This document shows, piece by piece, positions 45,358 through 59,075 of a stretch of 64,000 nt of DNA. Made by a program: the position numbers and the translations under genes. The DNA lies in the NCBI GenBank assembly GCA_037447655.1, contig JBBHKE010000754.1:166860-230859 (forward strand), in the 5' to 3' direction. This DNA is from Zygnema cylindricum (Eukaryota > Streptophyta > Zygnematophyceae > Zygnematales > Zygnemataceae). The notes beneath the pieces were generated by a model that worked only from the letters and a program-made list of their open reading frames with translations, was not told the DNA's origin and did not search any database. Each line of letters starts with the position of its first letter. Position 1 is the stretch's first letter.

Positions 45358-47812
45358 ATTAGGGGCGCCGAATTAGCGTGATTGACGCTAATAGCGATTC
45401 GCGGTGTAGCATCCCTGATTGTCCGTACAGCTCACAAAAGTGCAGTTCAATCGACCTTGGAGGCACTCCGTACAAATGTGAATCGCAAGTCGCAGCGGTT
45501 AAACAACGGCGGTCAGAAAGCGCGCCAAAATCACAGTCATCTAAAAATAGATTTTCAACATCTATCACGTGCGACAAAAGCTACATTTCCCTCTATCCAT
45601 AATAATGTGTCGTGCCCCCCACCATTCTCGCCAAAACATCATCCTTAATAATATCATCCTCTTTCTTTCACATCTTTTTCCCTATTCCCACTTCTCAACT
45701 TCCCTCTTCTTCCACTCTCTCCCATTTTAACCTCACCCTCCTCTTTGAGCACTCTCCCACTTTCTTTCCCTTTCCTCTCCATCCACATCCTCATGTGACC
45801 TGCTTCATGACTTCTTCTCTCCTTCACACATTTTCTACCTCTCCCGTATTCTACAGAATGGTTTTACCCTGTGTTTTCTTTGGATTTGCTATATTTATTT
45901 TGGGATTCCGAAGCTCAGCGTGGCCAGAACGGAACGAATTTCTCCGCAACATTCTACTCTTCTGCCTCGCACCCACATTCATTATCACCTTTCTAATATG
46001 ATATTCCGAGAAGAAAAGCAAATAGAAAGACATTGCAGCGCTTGCATGAAAGAGGGAAAGTGTGACAAGACACTAGGAGATAAGCCAGTAGAGAGGGACG
46101 AAGGAGAGGGAGCGAGGGTGGAGTAAGAAAATTGAAGAAAGAGAAGGAAGGTTATCGAGAGGACATGGGCAATATTGAGTCATTCATTCATGGATTTCAA
46201 CAAACACGGAGAGAAAACAAGAGAATCACAAGGATAAAAGGGAGTGAGGGGATGAGTTATACATTCGTTAGTTTCAACAAATGTTTGGACAGAAAAATTT
46301 GGTCATAGATACTCTGAAATCCGAGATGAGGGGGCAAAATTTTAAATTAGATTTAGCGACAACAGAAGGACTGCGCATGGACACGAGTGCCAAGGCTAGA
46401 CTCTACTTTGTTATATATATTTTCCCTCGAGTATCTCGAATTTTGGCACATTCCTTGATTTTAGCTCAGCTTATTCAGGATATTTCTTGACAAATTGTCA
46501 TTTGAGGCTTCTTAGCTTACAGAAATGTAAATCTATGATAAACAAATCCCCTTAAATGATACGACAAAACACCTGCAGTTTTTTTTATATGATGTGAAAT
46601 GTAGACCGAAGGTAAGAAAAGAGGACAGGGGAAGGAAACACAACATTTAATAAAATAAAAACCATGCAACTGAAAAAATAGTGATCAATTATTTTAAATA
46701 ATGTAGAAAGAGGTTGACACGTTGTCAATATAAAAATTTGGTTTTCCTAGAGGACATGTTTCTTTACAAAAAAAGAAACAATACAGTAAGAGGATACAAA
46801 GGAAAGAAATTCAGCAATGATTCAAATGTCTATTGTTTTTACCTTAGAAACAAAATGAGTGGTGTAGACAATTCAAGAGGTAAGATGATGATGTATTAGT
46901 AGTCTTCATTTACCCAAATTTATGTGAAAAAATAAATAGTAAGAAAACAGAAATAGTCACATTTTTGCCGATAGTCAAATGCAACAATCATACTAGTTCT
47001 TTCCAGTTTCGGATTCGTTATGGAAAATAAAATGTGTATTGTTGCAGAAAATCCAATTCTATTCTAGCTTTGGAATACTCAAGTTGAATCTTATAAAAAG
47101 ATGGCTCCGTACAAGTACAGAAAGTATGTACGGCTAGATTCTGCTTCGGCGCTGATGGATAGAATACACAGAAATGTAACACTTTCACACATAGAAATAG
47201 TCACCATAAGACAAGAGAGTCATCCAGCAAAAGTCCACTCACTGAAAGGTTTTCTTGCAATAATTTCTACTCTCTGTAATCAAGTCGTACTATATCATTC
47301 TTTAGTCTGTCTCAAGAATGATAAACTGTCCTCACTCTGTATATCTCCAACAATACCAATAATAAAAGTCTGTCGTTCACTCACTCTAACTCCACTTTAA
47401 CCAAAATATTCTATGGCCTGAAAAGGTGAAAACAATCACAAAAAGTATGGCGCGCAGATTGCGCTCCAATCAAACATCTTCAACAGAACCAAAGTACTGA
47501 GTAAAACCTGTATTACTGATTTACTGCACTGTACCTAGAATCTACGCAACAAAAAACAGCTTGAATAGCCGTACACAACAAAACGTACAGACGTGAACAG
47601 TAACTAAACAACTCTACAGCGAACCCGATAGAAATATGTCCTACGGAAAGTACGCCGTGACGCGACGCACAAATTTTCACACGGACGCAGCGTGCTCCAC
47701 GAACGGTAACATCGTCAAACTCACGGACGCCCGATTCTGCACAATGTATCCAACAAGCACCAAAAGTACAGTACCAGCTCAACCGTACACAGTTAAGGAC
47801 GCAAACCTTAAC
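45358..47812. other. Intergenic, no gene recognised
   Basis: AT-rich. An open frame at 45612-46001 (129 aa, Ser/Phe/Pro-rich, with a possible membrane segment at its end) has no known motif and skewed composition. I do not call it. Confidence 0.5.
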
Positions 47813-47815
47813 TAA

Positions 47816-48595
47816 GGGTGTGTCCCCATGTACTTGTAACTTAGCGATATTACTTTGTATTTTAGCGCGGATCCGCCGGACCCGGTGTTCAAGTGTCCCT
47901 ATGTCTGTAAGGACGAAATCGTAACTTACGCTTGTGACGATTGTATACGTCGACAGTACCTGTGACGGTTGTCAACGTCTACAATCTGTGGTCGCACGTT
48001 GTTTTTTGTACCTGCGTGTGACGTCGCATGTCTTACCGTGACATTGTAGACGTAGCGCCTTCCAGCCTGTGCAATTTCACGGTCGAAGAAGATGCGCTTT
48101 GTCTTCGCGTCGCCTGTCCGCTCGACGTGAAATGGCATCGGAATTTGAAGACCCCTGCAAAAAAAGAAATCCGTACTAGACGAAAACGGACAAATCCAAA
48201 CAAATTGTGTACTTGTCTTTGTCGTATTAGAACGCAAACGGACAAAACATAGCGAACTATGTACTTTTCTTTGTCCTTGGAAATCGTAGGATTTTTGTCG
48301 AAATTTACGGCACGTGCGAAAGTATGTTCCTATTTGTCAATCGAAAAAACATAATTTTAAATCACATCGCGCATGTGTTTTAAAGATAAGGTTGAAGATG
48401 ACGTTTTTTGTCGTCGAAGTGGGTCGAAAAGCACAAGACGACAACTTTTCGTACATCCTAAGTTCAGGGATGACGCAAATTGTACTCTACAAATTTGCGA
48501 TTCCTTCGTACGGTTGCAACTTAGGCAGTACGGCGCTAAGTTTTACAGCAAAACGACAGGAAAAAACCCTTACTTATGCACATGGGGACACACCC
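47816..48595. mobile_element. Harbinger-like MITE 2 (780 bp)
   Basis: Terminal inverted repeats GGGTGTGTCCCCATGT (47816 and, inverted, to 48595), flanked by TAA on both sides (47813-47815 and 48596-48598). No transposase. The terminal sequence differs from 8961-9635, so it is a separate family. Confidence 0.82.
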
Positions 48596-48611
48596 TAAGG
48601 TGAAACAAAGC

Positions 48612-51353
48612 CATAGATGTCCTATGCGCATAAAACGCACGGAGTAAACTAACGAATACTACGTAGAGTGCGCATAAAACAATTTCAAACTTCTAAAATT
48701 CGTAGGTAAAATTCGTACTTTTTTGTACTTTTCAGATTTAAATATTTAAATATTCAAAACCCTAAAAACTGAAACGTGCAACAAACCAACGACCAAACTG
48801 CCTCGTCGCTGAACCAGCGACCAAACTGCCTGGTGGCTTGTAACAGGGTTACAAGGACTTAGTGGGTTGAGGGTATAAAAGAGCAACAGCTAAGGCTGCG
48901 ATGTTCGACCAAGCTGCGTCGAACATCGCAGTTGCGGTGTCAGAGCAGCGCAGCATGGCAGCATAGCAACGCAGCGAGATGTGATTTAATTTTTTAATTT
49001 TTTTCGACCAGATTGCCTCGTTGTTGGTACAACATGGCTTTGTTAAAAAATGTCAACGATAAAAAAAAACCATGTCCACAATCAAAAATGACAAAGTTCG
49101 CATTGCAGCAAAAAAAAAACAAACGTTGTATTAATCGGAGGGATATGGTTTAATTCTCACATTAAAAATATGTCAACTCATTGCAGGCTGTGAATATATA
49201 CATCTCCCCTATCTCTCTTTACTCCAAATCTACGTCAAACATGTCTTCATCAAACTCCTCTTCCCCTACCTCCCCTTTCTCTTCCTCTCATGTTACCATT
49301 TCCTCTTCATAACTAACATCCCTGGTGTTCTGTAATAATCTGAGATTGTTAAAAACCCAAACCAAATCATTGGCTCTGTTAACTGTCAACTTGTTCCTTT
49401 TCTTAGAGTGAATATGGTCATAGGTTGACCAATTCCTCTCACATGAGCACAAGTCTTTGTCACCTCCCTCCCAAATATGCCCTCAAAACCTTTATACTTA
49501 GACAACTCGAAATAGGCCGCAGCATGGTCCGCCACATCAGATAACATCTTATCAAGCATTATTTGGAAACCTTCCATTATTTTCACATTTGAAAGTTGAC
49601 CATACTCATCACTTTGGTACTCGGGATCGAGTACAAAGCCGACAACATATATGGGGCTATGTGCCATCTCCCACCTGGCGATGAAAGACACCTTCAGCTC
49701 CTCCAAAATCTGCAGGACTTCGTAATTTCGCGCTCCTCCATTGCTGAATAACTTCACTAAAAACTCCCCAATAGTGTAAAAACCATGATAAACTTCCCCA
49801 CGTTTGGGCTACTTTTGTCAGACTCCCTCATCAGTCGCACTACAGGTTCTGAAACTCTCACCGCCTTAGTCACTCTCGTCCAAAACTTCGGGTTCAAGAT
49901 AAAGCCTTTAATCTTCGCACCCTCTAACTTGTATGTAGACTTCAATAACCACTGTTTGTAAGCATCATCAAACATCAAGATCTGTAAGCTATCTTTCACC
50001 TGTAAAAACCTTTGTAGCATGATAAAATTTGTAGCAAACCTGGTCTCTCCAGGTTTCAAAAGCCTAAGTTTGGATATTTTGAGGAACAAGGCTGTAATCA
50101 TATGATGATTCATGATAAATTTCAACACCGCTTTCGCCTCTTGGACAGGTGTTGAAATAAATGATAATTTGCCCCAATCCTCCAACATTAGGTCCAATAC
50201 GTGGGTAGCGTATGGCGTCCACGTGAGGGAAGGATATTTTTCTATGAGCATCGAGGCGACATCCTTTTTCACAGGAGCAGAATCTGTCACAACTTGTACC
50301 ACGTGCTTGACCCCCACCACAAGAACTCCTTTCTCTAACACTTGACAAACATATTTAGCATCCTTGATTTTCCCTCGAGTGTCTTCCGCCTTCAGAAACA
50401 TGTCACATTTGGGGGTGACAGCTAAAATGTTCAAGAGAGGCGTATCATTAATGGCCATCCAACCGTCTGATGTGATGGAGGCACCAGTGATTTTTATGGT
50501 CTCCAAGTAGCTTGCCAAAACGCTAGTGATCGTCGCCCCCTTCTCAGACAGAAGGCGATTTCTCATGGTATTCCTCTGAGGTAACTTGTAAGACGATCCG
50601 ATTTCCCGGTCTTCTTCACTGCTGCCTTAAAATATGGGTCGTCTAATAGTCGAAACGACAAACCATTAGCAAAGAAAGCCTTTGCCCATGCTACATCCAC
50701 CTCTTTTTTTGTTATGCATATTGAATACATTATTTTTTTTTGTCTGAACACCTTGTACCTTGCTACTTTCGCTAGATCCTGATCTAGGACATTTAGTGAG
50801 TTCATCCAAATCGGATATGACACGTTATTGAGAGCCATGGAGAAGATTTTGCGGTTTCCGATGCATTTAGGACATAAAATGCAAGCTCTAATGTCCCCAC
50901 TTTTAATATTTCCAAGCAGATGGTTTCTAATCCTAGTTGCTTGACTATTGTATTCAAAATTGCAGTATACGCAGATGCATATTTTGTTATTCCCAAGCAA
51001 CTCTCCGTCTGGAGCCTTAACGTGACCCCACTCGATTCCTCGTGGCCTAAGCATGGATGCTTCTCTTTCGATTCGTGGAAATTTGAAGGGTGGGTTCAAT
51101 GACACGTTTAATGGCCGATTTTATAGCGTCTCCAATGGCGGCTTACTGTGAAGGAGTGTGAAGGAGTGTGAAAGAGGAGTGGAGGACCGATGAAAATTCG
51201 CGCGCGTAAATGAACCAATGTCTCTTTTTTTGAAAATGTCCGTACAATTTTCCGTAGAGTTGAGACGTACGAAATTTACGAAAGCTATGAAACAAACGAA
51301 TACTACGTAGTTTTCGTAAAAAAGTCCAAATCCTTACGAATAGGACATCTATG
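48612..51353 (-). mobile_element. hAT transposon with decayed transposase
   Basis: 2742 bp. Terminal inverted repeats CATAGATGTCCTAT (14 bp, perfect) and an 8-bp duplication aacaaagc (48604-48611 and 51354-51361), the hAT signature. Transposase on the minus strand. Confidence 0.93.
49219..51105 (-). pseudogene. hAT transposase (BED finger, DUF659), frameshifted
   Basis: N-terminal BED zinc finger: IEWGHVKAPDG, then C-x2-C in CVYCNFEY, then ATRIRNHLLG (about 51050-50900). The DUF659 core follows with TGASITSDGW (a catalytic Asp), VVTDSAP and ATHVLDLMLEDW; the usual CAAH Cys is Tyr here. The dimerisation end reads CSCERNWSTYDHIHSKKRNKL, then NDLVWVFNNLRLL, and an acidic tail to TAA at 49219. 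Frame changes lie near 50566, 49757 and 49440, and there is a TGA near 49288. The typical segment with the third acidic residue was not located, so an internal loss is possible. Not functional. Confidence 0.9.
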
Positions 51354-51361
51354 AACAAAGC

Positions 51362-51676
51362 ATAGTTCAAAAGTAGGTGAAAGTAGGCCCATACAATATG
51401 CCTATTGTATGCAAACCATACAATATGACCTTAAGACCCATATTGTATTCTGACCTATTCAGACCTATTCGGACCAATTAAAACATTCGGACCAAAAATT
51501 GGACCAATTAAAACATTAGGACCAAAAAATTTTATTTACAATGTCAGATTCGGACGATCGGACGGTCGCTGATCAAAGAAGCGATCTAAGAAGATCACAT
51601 GAAAAGCCCATAACACAACTTACGATAAAGGCGCCGACCAAAGGCCTACCATAAAAACGCCTACTTTTGAACTATG
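51362..51676. mobile_element. Mutator-like MITE, copy 3 (315 bp), abutting hAT
   Basis: Same family as 35307-35611. Perfect 9-bp duplication gaacaaagc (51353-51361 and 51677-51685). The left duplication is the last base of the hAT plus the hAT's own right target copy, so it inserted after the hAT. Confidence 0.92.
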
Positions 51677-51685
51677 GAACAAAGC

Positions 51686-52539
51686 CATTAGAAGTCTTGT
51701 ACGGAAACTTAACTCAACACGAGTTCACGGATCGCGGAAAAGTTCCGACGGAGCAAAATGCCCGACGTGACGCGCGACCAAATTGAGCCACATTATCAGC
51801 GAACCAGCATTATTATATTGACATCACATTGACAATGATCCACACAGTGCAAAACCTAACAGACGAGGGTGGTTTTCCTGGGTAGTTTTCTACTTTTAGT
51901 GCGTAAAATACGGGCTGCTGAAAACCGCATTTTAGAACTATTCATTGACTTTTAGGAACCCTACGAGCCGAATTTGTTACTTGAATGAGAATCAGTGCTT
52001 TGCACGAATTTTTCCCTTTAAGATTATACCACCAGACCACTGCGTTTTCTACGCATTCTTAGCTAATTTTCCGCTTATGACAGCGTCACTGCTTTGCTGG
52101 CACGTGGTTCAGGGTGAAGAGCTTCGAATTTGACACGTGTCTCTTCTAAGAGACGAAACAACAGTGCATCGTCGCAGTGCAGCTTCTGTTCAACAGAAGG
52201 AAAAAGTTTGAGGCAAAATATCATGTAAAAGCTTACGTTTAACATTTAATTCAACTTTTGTTGAAGTTGTATTTTTTTCCAATCACCATCAAGGCTACAG
52301 TTTCTCTTTCCAAGCATTAGAAGTTTTCTAATCATTTCTCCTTCTCTCTTCCTCAAGTTTGTTTAATTAACTTCACTTTTCTTGTAAACGTTAAAAACGT
52401 TTCAAAAACCTCGGGAACTTTTGCCTCTTTCGTTTGGAGGATAATTTTCATTCCTCTTACTTTTTTGAATAAATATTTTTCAATTGTTGGTTTTACATTT
52501 TTTTGAAAAAGTATGAAATAGTCAATCAACAGAGGAAGA
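51686..52539. other. Upstream region of IBA57, nothing coding recognised
   Basis: No gene or repeat boundary seen. Confidence 0.45.
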
Positions 52540-52636
52540 GAGAGAGAGTGTGAGAGAGAGACACATAGAGAGGGAGAGAGAGAGAAAGAGAGAGAGTAAG
52601 AGACGCAGAGAGAGAGAGGGAGAGAGAAAGAGAGGA
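52540..52636 (+). promoter_or_regulatory. GA-rich tract before IBA57 start
   Basis: GAGAGA runs 55-150 bp before the ATG of IBA57. Such tracts occur in plant promoters and 5' leaders (GAGA-type elements), but this could equally be a plain microsatellite. Confidence 0.4.
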
Positions 52637-52689
52637 GCTGTCTATCAGACCAGTCATTATAAACTTTGTTTTTTTCAACATCATCAAGA

Positions 52690-55600
52690 ATGGCAACTAG
52701 GTCCATTTTTCGATCGTCGAAATCCATACCTTCCCTAACTTCATATTGGATGAAAAAAAAAAAGCCCTCAATTGGCGACATTTTCCGACCTTCATACGCT
52801 GTTGTCCATTCTTCATGTAACCTCCGTACTTTCCGTACAGAATCCTCTGTAAAAGCCGGTCCTCAAGATTCGTCTGGATCTGAAGCGTCCTCGGGAGAAC
52901 CTACTCCTCTGGCCTCCCGAGGGCCTTACAGTTCTCGATTGAACAGTAGAGGAATTATTCGCTTTGACGGTCCGGAGACAGTCAGCTTTTTGCAAGTGAG
53001 CTCAGACCTCATGTGAATTGCCTTAGGCAGAAATTTGAGTAGTTTTTTAAGTTTTCGGTGAGTTACATTGTAAAAAATGAATGCGTGAGATTGAAGTTGG
53101 CTTCGACAGAAAGTTGAGTTTTGATGAGTTATGTAATATGTATACATGAGATTAATTTGACTTAGAAAATTGAATTGTGATGTAATAATAACATCAAATT
53201 ATTTATTTTCATTATTTTAAAAATGACAAAAAATTCTTCAAGTTTTCATGTTAAACTGAGAGATAAAAAACTTGAAATGCTATGCAACCTACGGTTTGTA
53301 TAGCTCGAAGTTTTTAACCGAGAGCTTTATATTCTGAAATGCAGAAATATTATTTACTTTTGAGAAGCAAAAAAAACTTTTGTTGCACTTCTTTTTTAGG
53401 CTGGCTGGGCCGTTATAAAAATAACTTCTTCATTTATCCTGACTTACGATTTATAACGAGATTTTTGGAAGCATACGATACCCGTGTACCTAACCTAACC
53501 GCCACCTCTAAGAACTTAAAGTAAATAGGGTATAATCGAGTTGAACTTTCTTAAAAATACAGTTCAAAGTTCAAAAGTTGCATATCAGCTTGCCGTACGA
53601 CGGCAATATACTCTCAGCTGTAGAAAGTTTCGAATCTTTACTTATTGTCAACAACATCATGCGAAGTTCAAATCACTTAAAAACTTGTCTCTAAGAATTC
53701 AATTTCAGAACTTAAAATCAATAAGTATTGAAACAGCTTCGAGTTGAGCAGGGTGGCTGTTATGGTATTAGAGATTCAACTTGTGTTTTTACTGTTTTTA
53801 CTGTTTATGGTTTACCGCAGGCAGACTTTTTATCTGCTAATTGAATATTCTGACTTTTTTGTAGTGCTTTCAGCTTTTTGTGTTTTTTTCGTATGATATA
53901 TTTTATCATCCGGTTTTTCTTTTCATCTGGTATATTTTTTCATCTGGTATATTTTTTCGTCTGGTATGTCATCTGGTATATTTTTTCATCTTGAATGTCA
54001 TCTGGTACTTTTTTTTTTTAGATTTTTATGCTTTTTCGTTTGGTATACTTTCAGCATACATGTTTTTTTTTCTGGTGTAATTATTTGTTTGATATATTAT
54101 TTCAGAATGCTGCAGTTAATGTCTGTTGTATTTTGGAGGGCGGCTATTTTGGAGGATATGAAGTATGTTTGTATGCAAGTATTGCCGCTTTTTGTAAATA
54201 ATACAGATTCCTTTTGTGTCTAAAAATTTGGAACTATATCATTCTTCTTTTTTAAATTATTCTCCGCGGAAAACAGAAATGGGTTTGGATATCATTCTGT
54301 TTAAAATTTTGGTCCAATATCATTTTTCTTTTCAAATTATTCTGTGCAAAAACTGAAATATTTTCGGATCTAGTTGACAATTTCCATAAAAGTTTGAAGT
54401 GTGCGTCTTTGGCTTTTTTGTCTATTTTTGCCTTTTGTATTGTTTTTTAGTTTCTCTACTTATGGTTGCACCTTCTTTCAAAGTAGTGAAGACTTCGCTG
54501 CAAATTACAAGTAACGAGTTACAAATTACAATTACAAATTGTTTGGACCATGTTTTTTTTAACGAATGAGTTACAAATTGCATATTCTCAGTTACAAATC
54601 ACAAAGGCAGTTCTTTTGGACTCTGTTTCTTATAATAACGAGTGACAAATTCTAAGCAGTCACAAATCCAGTTCCGTTCAACTCTGTTCCTTTTTTTTTA
54701 ATAGCTAGTTACACCCTCCAAACAATCATGAATCCAGTTTGTTTGGACTCTCTTTTTCCTTTCTTTTTTTGTTTTGTTTGTTTGCAGGGACTCGTAACGA
54801 ATGACATGCGAAAATTTGAACAGAAGCCTCCACCTCCCAGTGGTGCTGCTGTCCCAACAGTAAATGAACCAACCACAGCACATGCTCCACTTTACGCTGC
54901 CATTTTAAACCCACAGGGACGATTTCTTTACGATCTTTTCTTTTATCGTCCTGGAAAGGTTGGCATCAACTCCTCCTTTCTTTCAAGCACTGGAGTGCTC
55001 AAAAAGAGTCGGTTGAAATCCGCTAGTTTCTGTTTTTGTGTTTTCATTCATTTGGGGAGCCAAAAGCTGTGGTATATGCTTTTGTCGGCTCATGTTTTTT
55101 TTATTATATCGCGTCTTATGATATGTGATGCTTTGCAAATTGATATGTTTGATTCAGTTTGGATGTGTAGGTAGCGGAACGACTTTCTAGAGACGGATCG
55201 GGTCCAGCTGACAACGGTCAAGATGTACCGGAGCTTCTGGCAGATGTGGATGCAACTGTTGTGGATGAGATATTGGCTCTTCTAAAGAAGTAAGAAGCAT
55301 CGTCATTGTCAATATTTTCATAGAAATGTTTGTGAATATTTCTTGATTATATTTGTATAGTTGAGTACAATGTACAATTTTTGTGATTGAGATATTGGCT
55401 CTTCTGAAGAAATATGAAATATTTGTCAACTATAAAGATCATAGTGGAGTAAAGTATGCAGCACGTCGATGCAACTGTTGTGGATAACATACTGGCTTTT
55501 TTTAAGATTTAAGAAGTATTGACTTAGTCAGTGTATTTCATAGAAATGTTCATCAATATTTCTTGATTATAATTGTGTAGTTGAGTACAATGTACAACTT

Positions 55601-58600
55601 TTGTGATTGAGATACTGGCTCTTCTAAAGAAGTAAGAAATATTTGTCAATATTTCTCGACTAAAGAGGTATAGTTGAGTAAATTATGTAACACATTGATG
55701 CGACTTTTGTGAATGAGAACTGGCGCTTCTAAAGAAGTAAGAAACATTGTCTTTGTCCATATTTGTCCTAGAAATATTCGTCAATATTTCTTGATTACAG
55801 ACGTATGGTTGAGTAAATTGCAACTGTTGTGAATGTGATATTGGCTCTTCGAAGTAAGAATTATTTGTCAATATTTATTGAAGATCTGAAGAAGTAAGAA
55901 GTTTTTTCTTTGTCAATATCTGAGAAATATTTAAAACTGTTGAGTAAATTATGCAACTGTTATGGAGGAGATACTGGCTCTTCTGAAGAATTGTCTACGT
56001 TTGTCAAAATGTTGTCAATATTTGTTGACTAAAGAGATAATAGTTGAGTACAGTATGCAACTATTGGGGATGAGATCTGGCCCTTTTGTGAAAGTAAGAA
56101 ACATTTGTCTTCTAAGGAGAAATAGTGAATAAAGTAGTTATTTTATTTTCTGTCAGCATGCATCAGCTGGTTGAATGTGTCTTTATTGGTCACCTATTTC
56201 TCTGGGAGCTTGGAACCTGTTTAAGTTTTGCCGCAGTCAATAAATTTCCTCAAAGACAAAGGTCATAAGCACTAAGGTTGCTGTTGCTCAAGGTTTTCAA
56301 GTTTTCAATCCCCTTATAACATCATGAATCTATTTCCTTCCTCCAAACTATTCGAGAACCAAAACTACCTTGTGTGCAACAAACACCAGACTTACTTCTG
56401 TTCAGAAATGTGTTTATGCAGGCATAGGTTGAGAGCAAATGTTAATTTTGAGGACTTTTCGAAAGACATGGATGTTTGGACCAGATACGCTGGGGTTTTG
56501 AATGAGGATCCTGGTGCTTCTTCAGAAGAGGAGTCAGGAGGAATGGGATACGGAGGCTCGGATGACGTTTTGGCGAAATCGGCTGCGGAAGCATCGACCT
56601 CCGGTTGGCTTTGGCATAAGGATTCCCGTCTCGCTTCGCTCGGTCTTCGTGGGATTTTCCCAACTGGCTCAGTCCGTAAGTGAAATAGAAACTTCTATAG
56701 CCTTGTTAGTCTGTCGAAAACTACACAGTTTATCGTTATTAGCGTTAGTTTTTTTTTTCGAACAAGGATTTTTTATATGGGCGTTTCTAGGTCTTATCGA
56801 TGTTAACTATTTTTTCATTGGATGTAAACATGAAAATGTATTCTTGTTGGGCCGTAAATCTAAGAATGAATTGTGTGCGTGTTTGTCTTTAACAATTACA
56901 GGCTGTCAATTCAACATTGCGAATGTCTATGTCGCTGGAATGTCCTCCATTAAAGTTTCAGGAGATCAAAAACCTCTGAAATTTTTCTTGTAGGATTAAG
57001 TTCTATTGGTATGTTGGGTAATGGTCCACAGCACCCTTAGTGGAGGCTCAGGAGGAAGTGGGAGAAGAATATTACAAGCTTTGGCGATATGAACATGGTG
57101 TCGCTGAAGGAAGCACTGAAATTCCAAAAGGTGAGAGATACTTTTCAATTTCATATTTTTGAGGATTTTGATGATGGACCTTGTACAGATGACGGTTGTT
57201 AATTATGCTTATCAGGACTCTTAAGATGAATTCTGGAGTGTCTGTTTGTTCTTCAGAGAGTTGTATTGGGCAACCACTGAATGTTGTAGATTTAAGCAAC
57301 ATTCTAAATGTACTGTAAATGTACCTTTGAAAGGCTGAAAAACAATGTTTCTGTATCGGATCAGCAGAATTCTTGGATTACTACTGGATGTTAAGAATAA
57401 TTTCAAGCTTAAACGGGGATTGGATGGTAACTGTCATGAAGATGTCTGTTCTTGTCCTTGAATAAATCAATTAAGTCAACGTATGTTATTGAAGAAACAT
57501 TTTAGCAGCTTAGCAATGAAACATCTGTCAGTATCCTTGTCTACATAACTGCATTACTGGCAAATGTGGTTATATTATAGGAAACCTTAGGAAAGGGTAT
57601 TGCATCTTCGACTATTTAGAAGGAACCAGTGCAAACCATGTAGTTGAACTTCTAACTTGAATGTCCAACTTTTTTTTCTTTTGTGAAGGGGAAGCTCTGC
57701 CCTTGGAATACAATTTAGATGGTTTGAACGCTATCAGTTTCGATAAGGGCTGTTATGTCGGTCAAGAGCTCACCGCTCGAACACATCATCGAGGGGTCAT
57801 TCGCAAACGTCTCGTCCCGGTACATTTTGTTTCTCCAACGGAAGATAAAGGTGAATCATTTGCCATTCTCAGAACACTTTTGTCGCTCATTTTAAATATC
57901 AGCTCTAATTCAGTTTTGAGTTTTATTTGTTTTTTGCACAAGAACAAGAATAAGTGAGACGAATAACTATCGGTTCTAAAATTTGCAAATTCTGGCGTCA
58001 GTGTAGGCTCTCTTTCTTGAGTTTTATCGATTCAACTGATTTGATTTTATCCATATCAGGTTTGAATTTATGTTTCTATGTAGAATGGTGTAACGTTTGG
58101 ATATTCTTGGTACATAATGAAACAACAGAAGAACTAATTTATAGTGTGATGAGGCTTAGTGTTGAAGGCTTTCCCTACACTCTTAGGCGCGTTGGCAATT
58201 TGGATAATTTCCAGGAAGTTTTGTTTCCTTACACTTAAACCACAACCAATGACCAACCTGCGGCCAATGACTATTCAAGGCGTGTGAATTTATTTACGAT
58301 CACCGAATTCAATTGAACAAAACTCTGCATTTGATGTTTTTTTTTTTTCAACCCATCATGTCGACCTGACCTATGGAATCACTACTAATTTGAACTTATT
58401 CTGGAAGGAGTTTCAAACTGTTTACTGTTTTTTATTAATGTTTGGGAGTATCTCTGCTTAGGTTTGTAATTAGCTGGCCTTTTATAAAGATCTTTCAACT
58501 GAAGAGAGTTAAACTTACAACTCTTTTTCGGAGTGTGAACGAAAAAAGGTTTTATGAGTAACGTGACAGCAAAGGAGAATCTTCTAACCCATAGGTTTAA

Positions 58601-59075
58601 GAGTCGATATATTCACTCTTAAGTACTGATCACCGGCAAATGGCACTGATTCTGGCACTGATTCAAGTACCAACACTGATTTATTTCTAAGTACCGGCAA
58701 TGATTTATGTTTTTTAAGTATCGGCATTGGTTGATGTTTACGCACCGGCACTGATTTATTTCTAAGTACCGCCACTGATTTAAGTACCAATGTCGTTTTT
58801 TGTTTTCTTCTTTTTCAGAATTGAACAAAGCGGCAGTTCCCGGAGCCGAAATCGTTGACTCGAGCAATAATAAGAAGGCAGGGAAAATTGTGGCAGCTTT
58901 GGGACCAAGAGGTTTGGCACATCTCCGACTCGAGATTGCCTTCAAAGATTCCGTAGAGTTGAAAATAAACGAGGAAGACGGAGCCATAGTCAACCCGGGC
59001 AAGCCCAACTGGTGGCCTTCACAGTGGGTTCAAGAAATTAATGGGGATGTCAAAGAAGCAACGGCCAATGAGTAG
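52690..59075 (+). CDS. IBA57: IBA57, mitochondrial Fe-S assembly factor (YgfZ/GcvT-like), 7 exons
   Basis: Folate-binding protein of the GcvT/YgfZ family that helps ISCA proteins make 4Fe-4S clusters in mitochondria. Exons: 52690-52995, 54788-54958, 55171-55289, 56422-56675, 57032-57130, 57689-57850 and 58819-59075. All have GT/AG ends and consistent phase; 1368 bp, 455 aa. The N-terminus [15 protein letters not shown] is Arg/Ser-rich without acids, a mitochondrial presequence. Then [23 protein letters not shown] (start of the fold), [33 protein letters not shown], and the signature [12 protein letters not shown] (exon 6). About 50 Ser/Gly/Glu-rich residues in exon 4 are probably a loop insertion. 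No stops or shifts. Exon 3 start could be 55171 or 4 nt later; only 55171 keeps the frame. Confidence 0.96.
55290..56115 (+). repeat. Tandem decayed copies of exon 3 end plus 5' splice site in IBA57 intron 3
   Basis: The exon end GCAACTGTTGTGGATGAGAT...CTCTTCTAAAGAA with its donor GTAAGAA and following TTTGTCAATATTTCTTGA recurs in decayed form near 55384, 55468, 55600, 55694, 55817, 55950 and 56057; a shorter piece is at 55876. Spacing is about 80-130 bp. Several copies keep GAAGTAAGAA, a usable 5' splice site. Confidence 0.85.
58620..58800. repeat. AAGTACCGGCACTGATTTA minisatellite in IBA57 intron 6
   Basis: Seven or so imperfect units just before the exon 7 acceptor. Confidence 0.8.

Noticed and set aside
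45612-46001. 129-aa frame with a C-terminal hydrophobic segment
   Set aside because: Composition follows local TC richness; no motif, no splice support.
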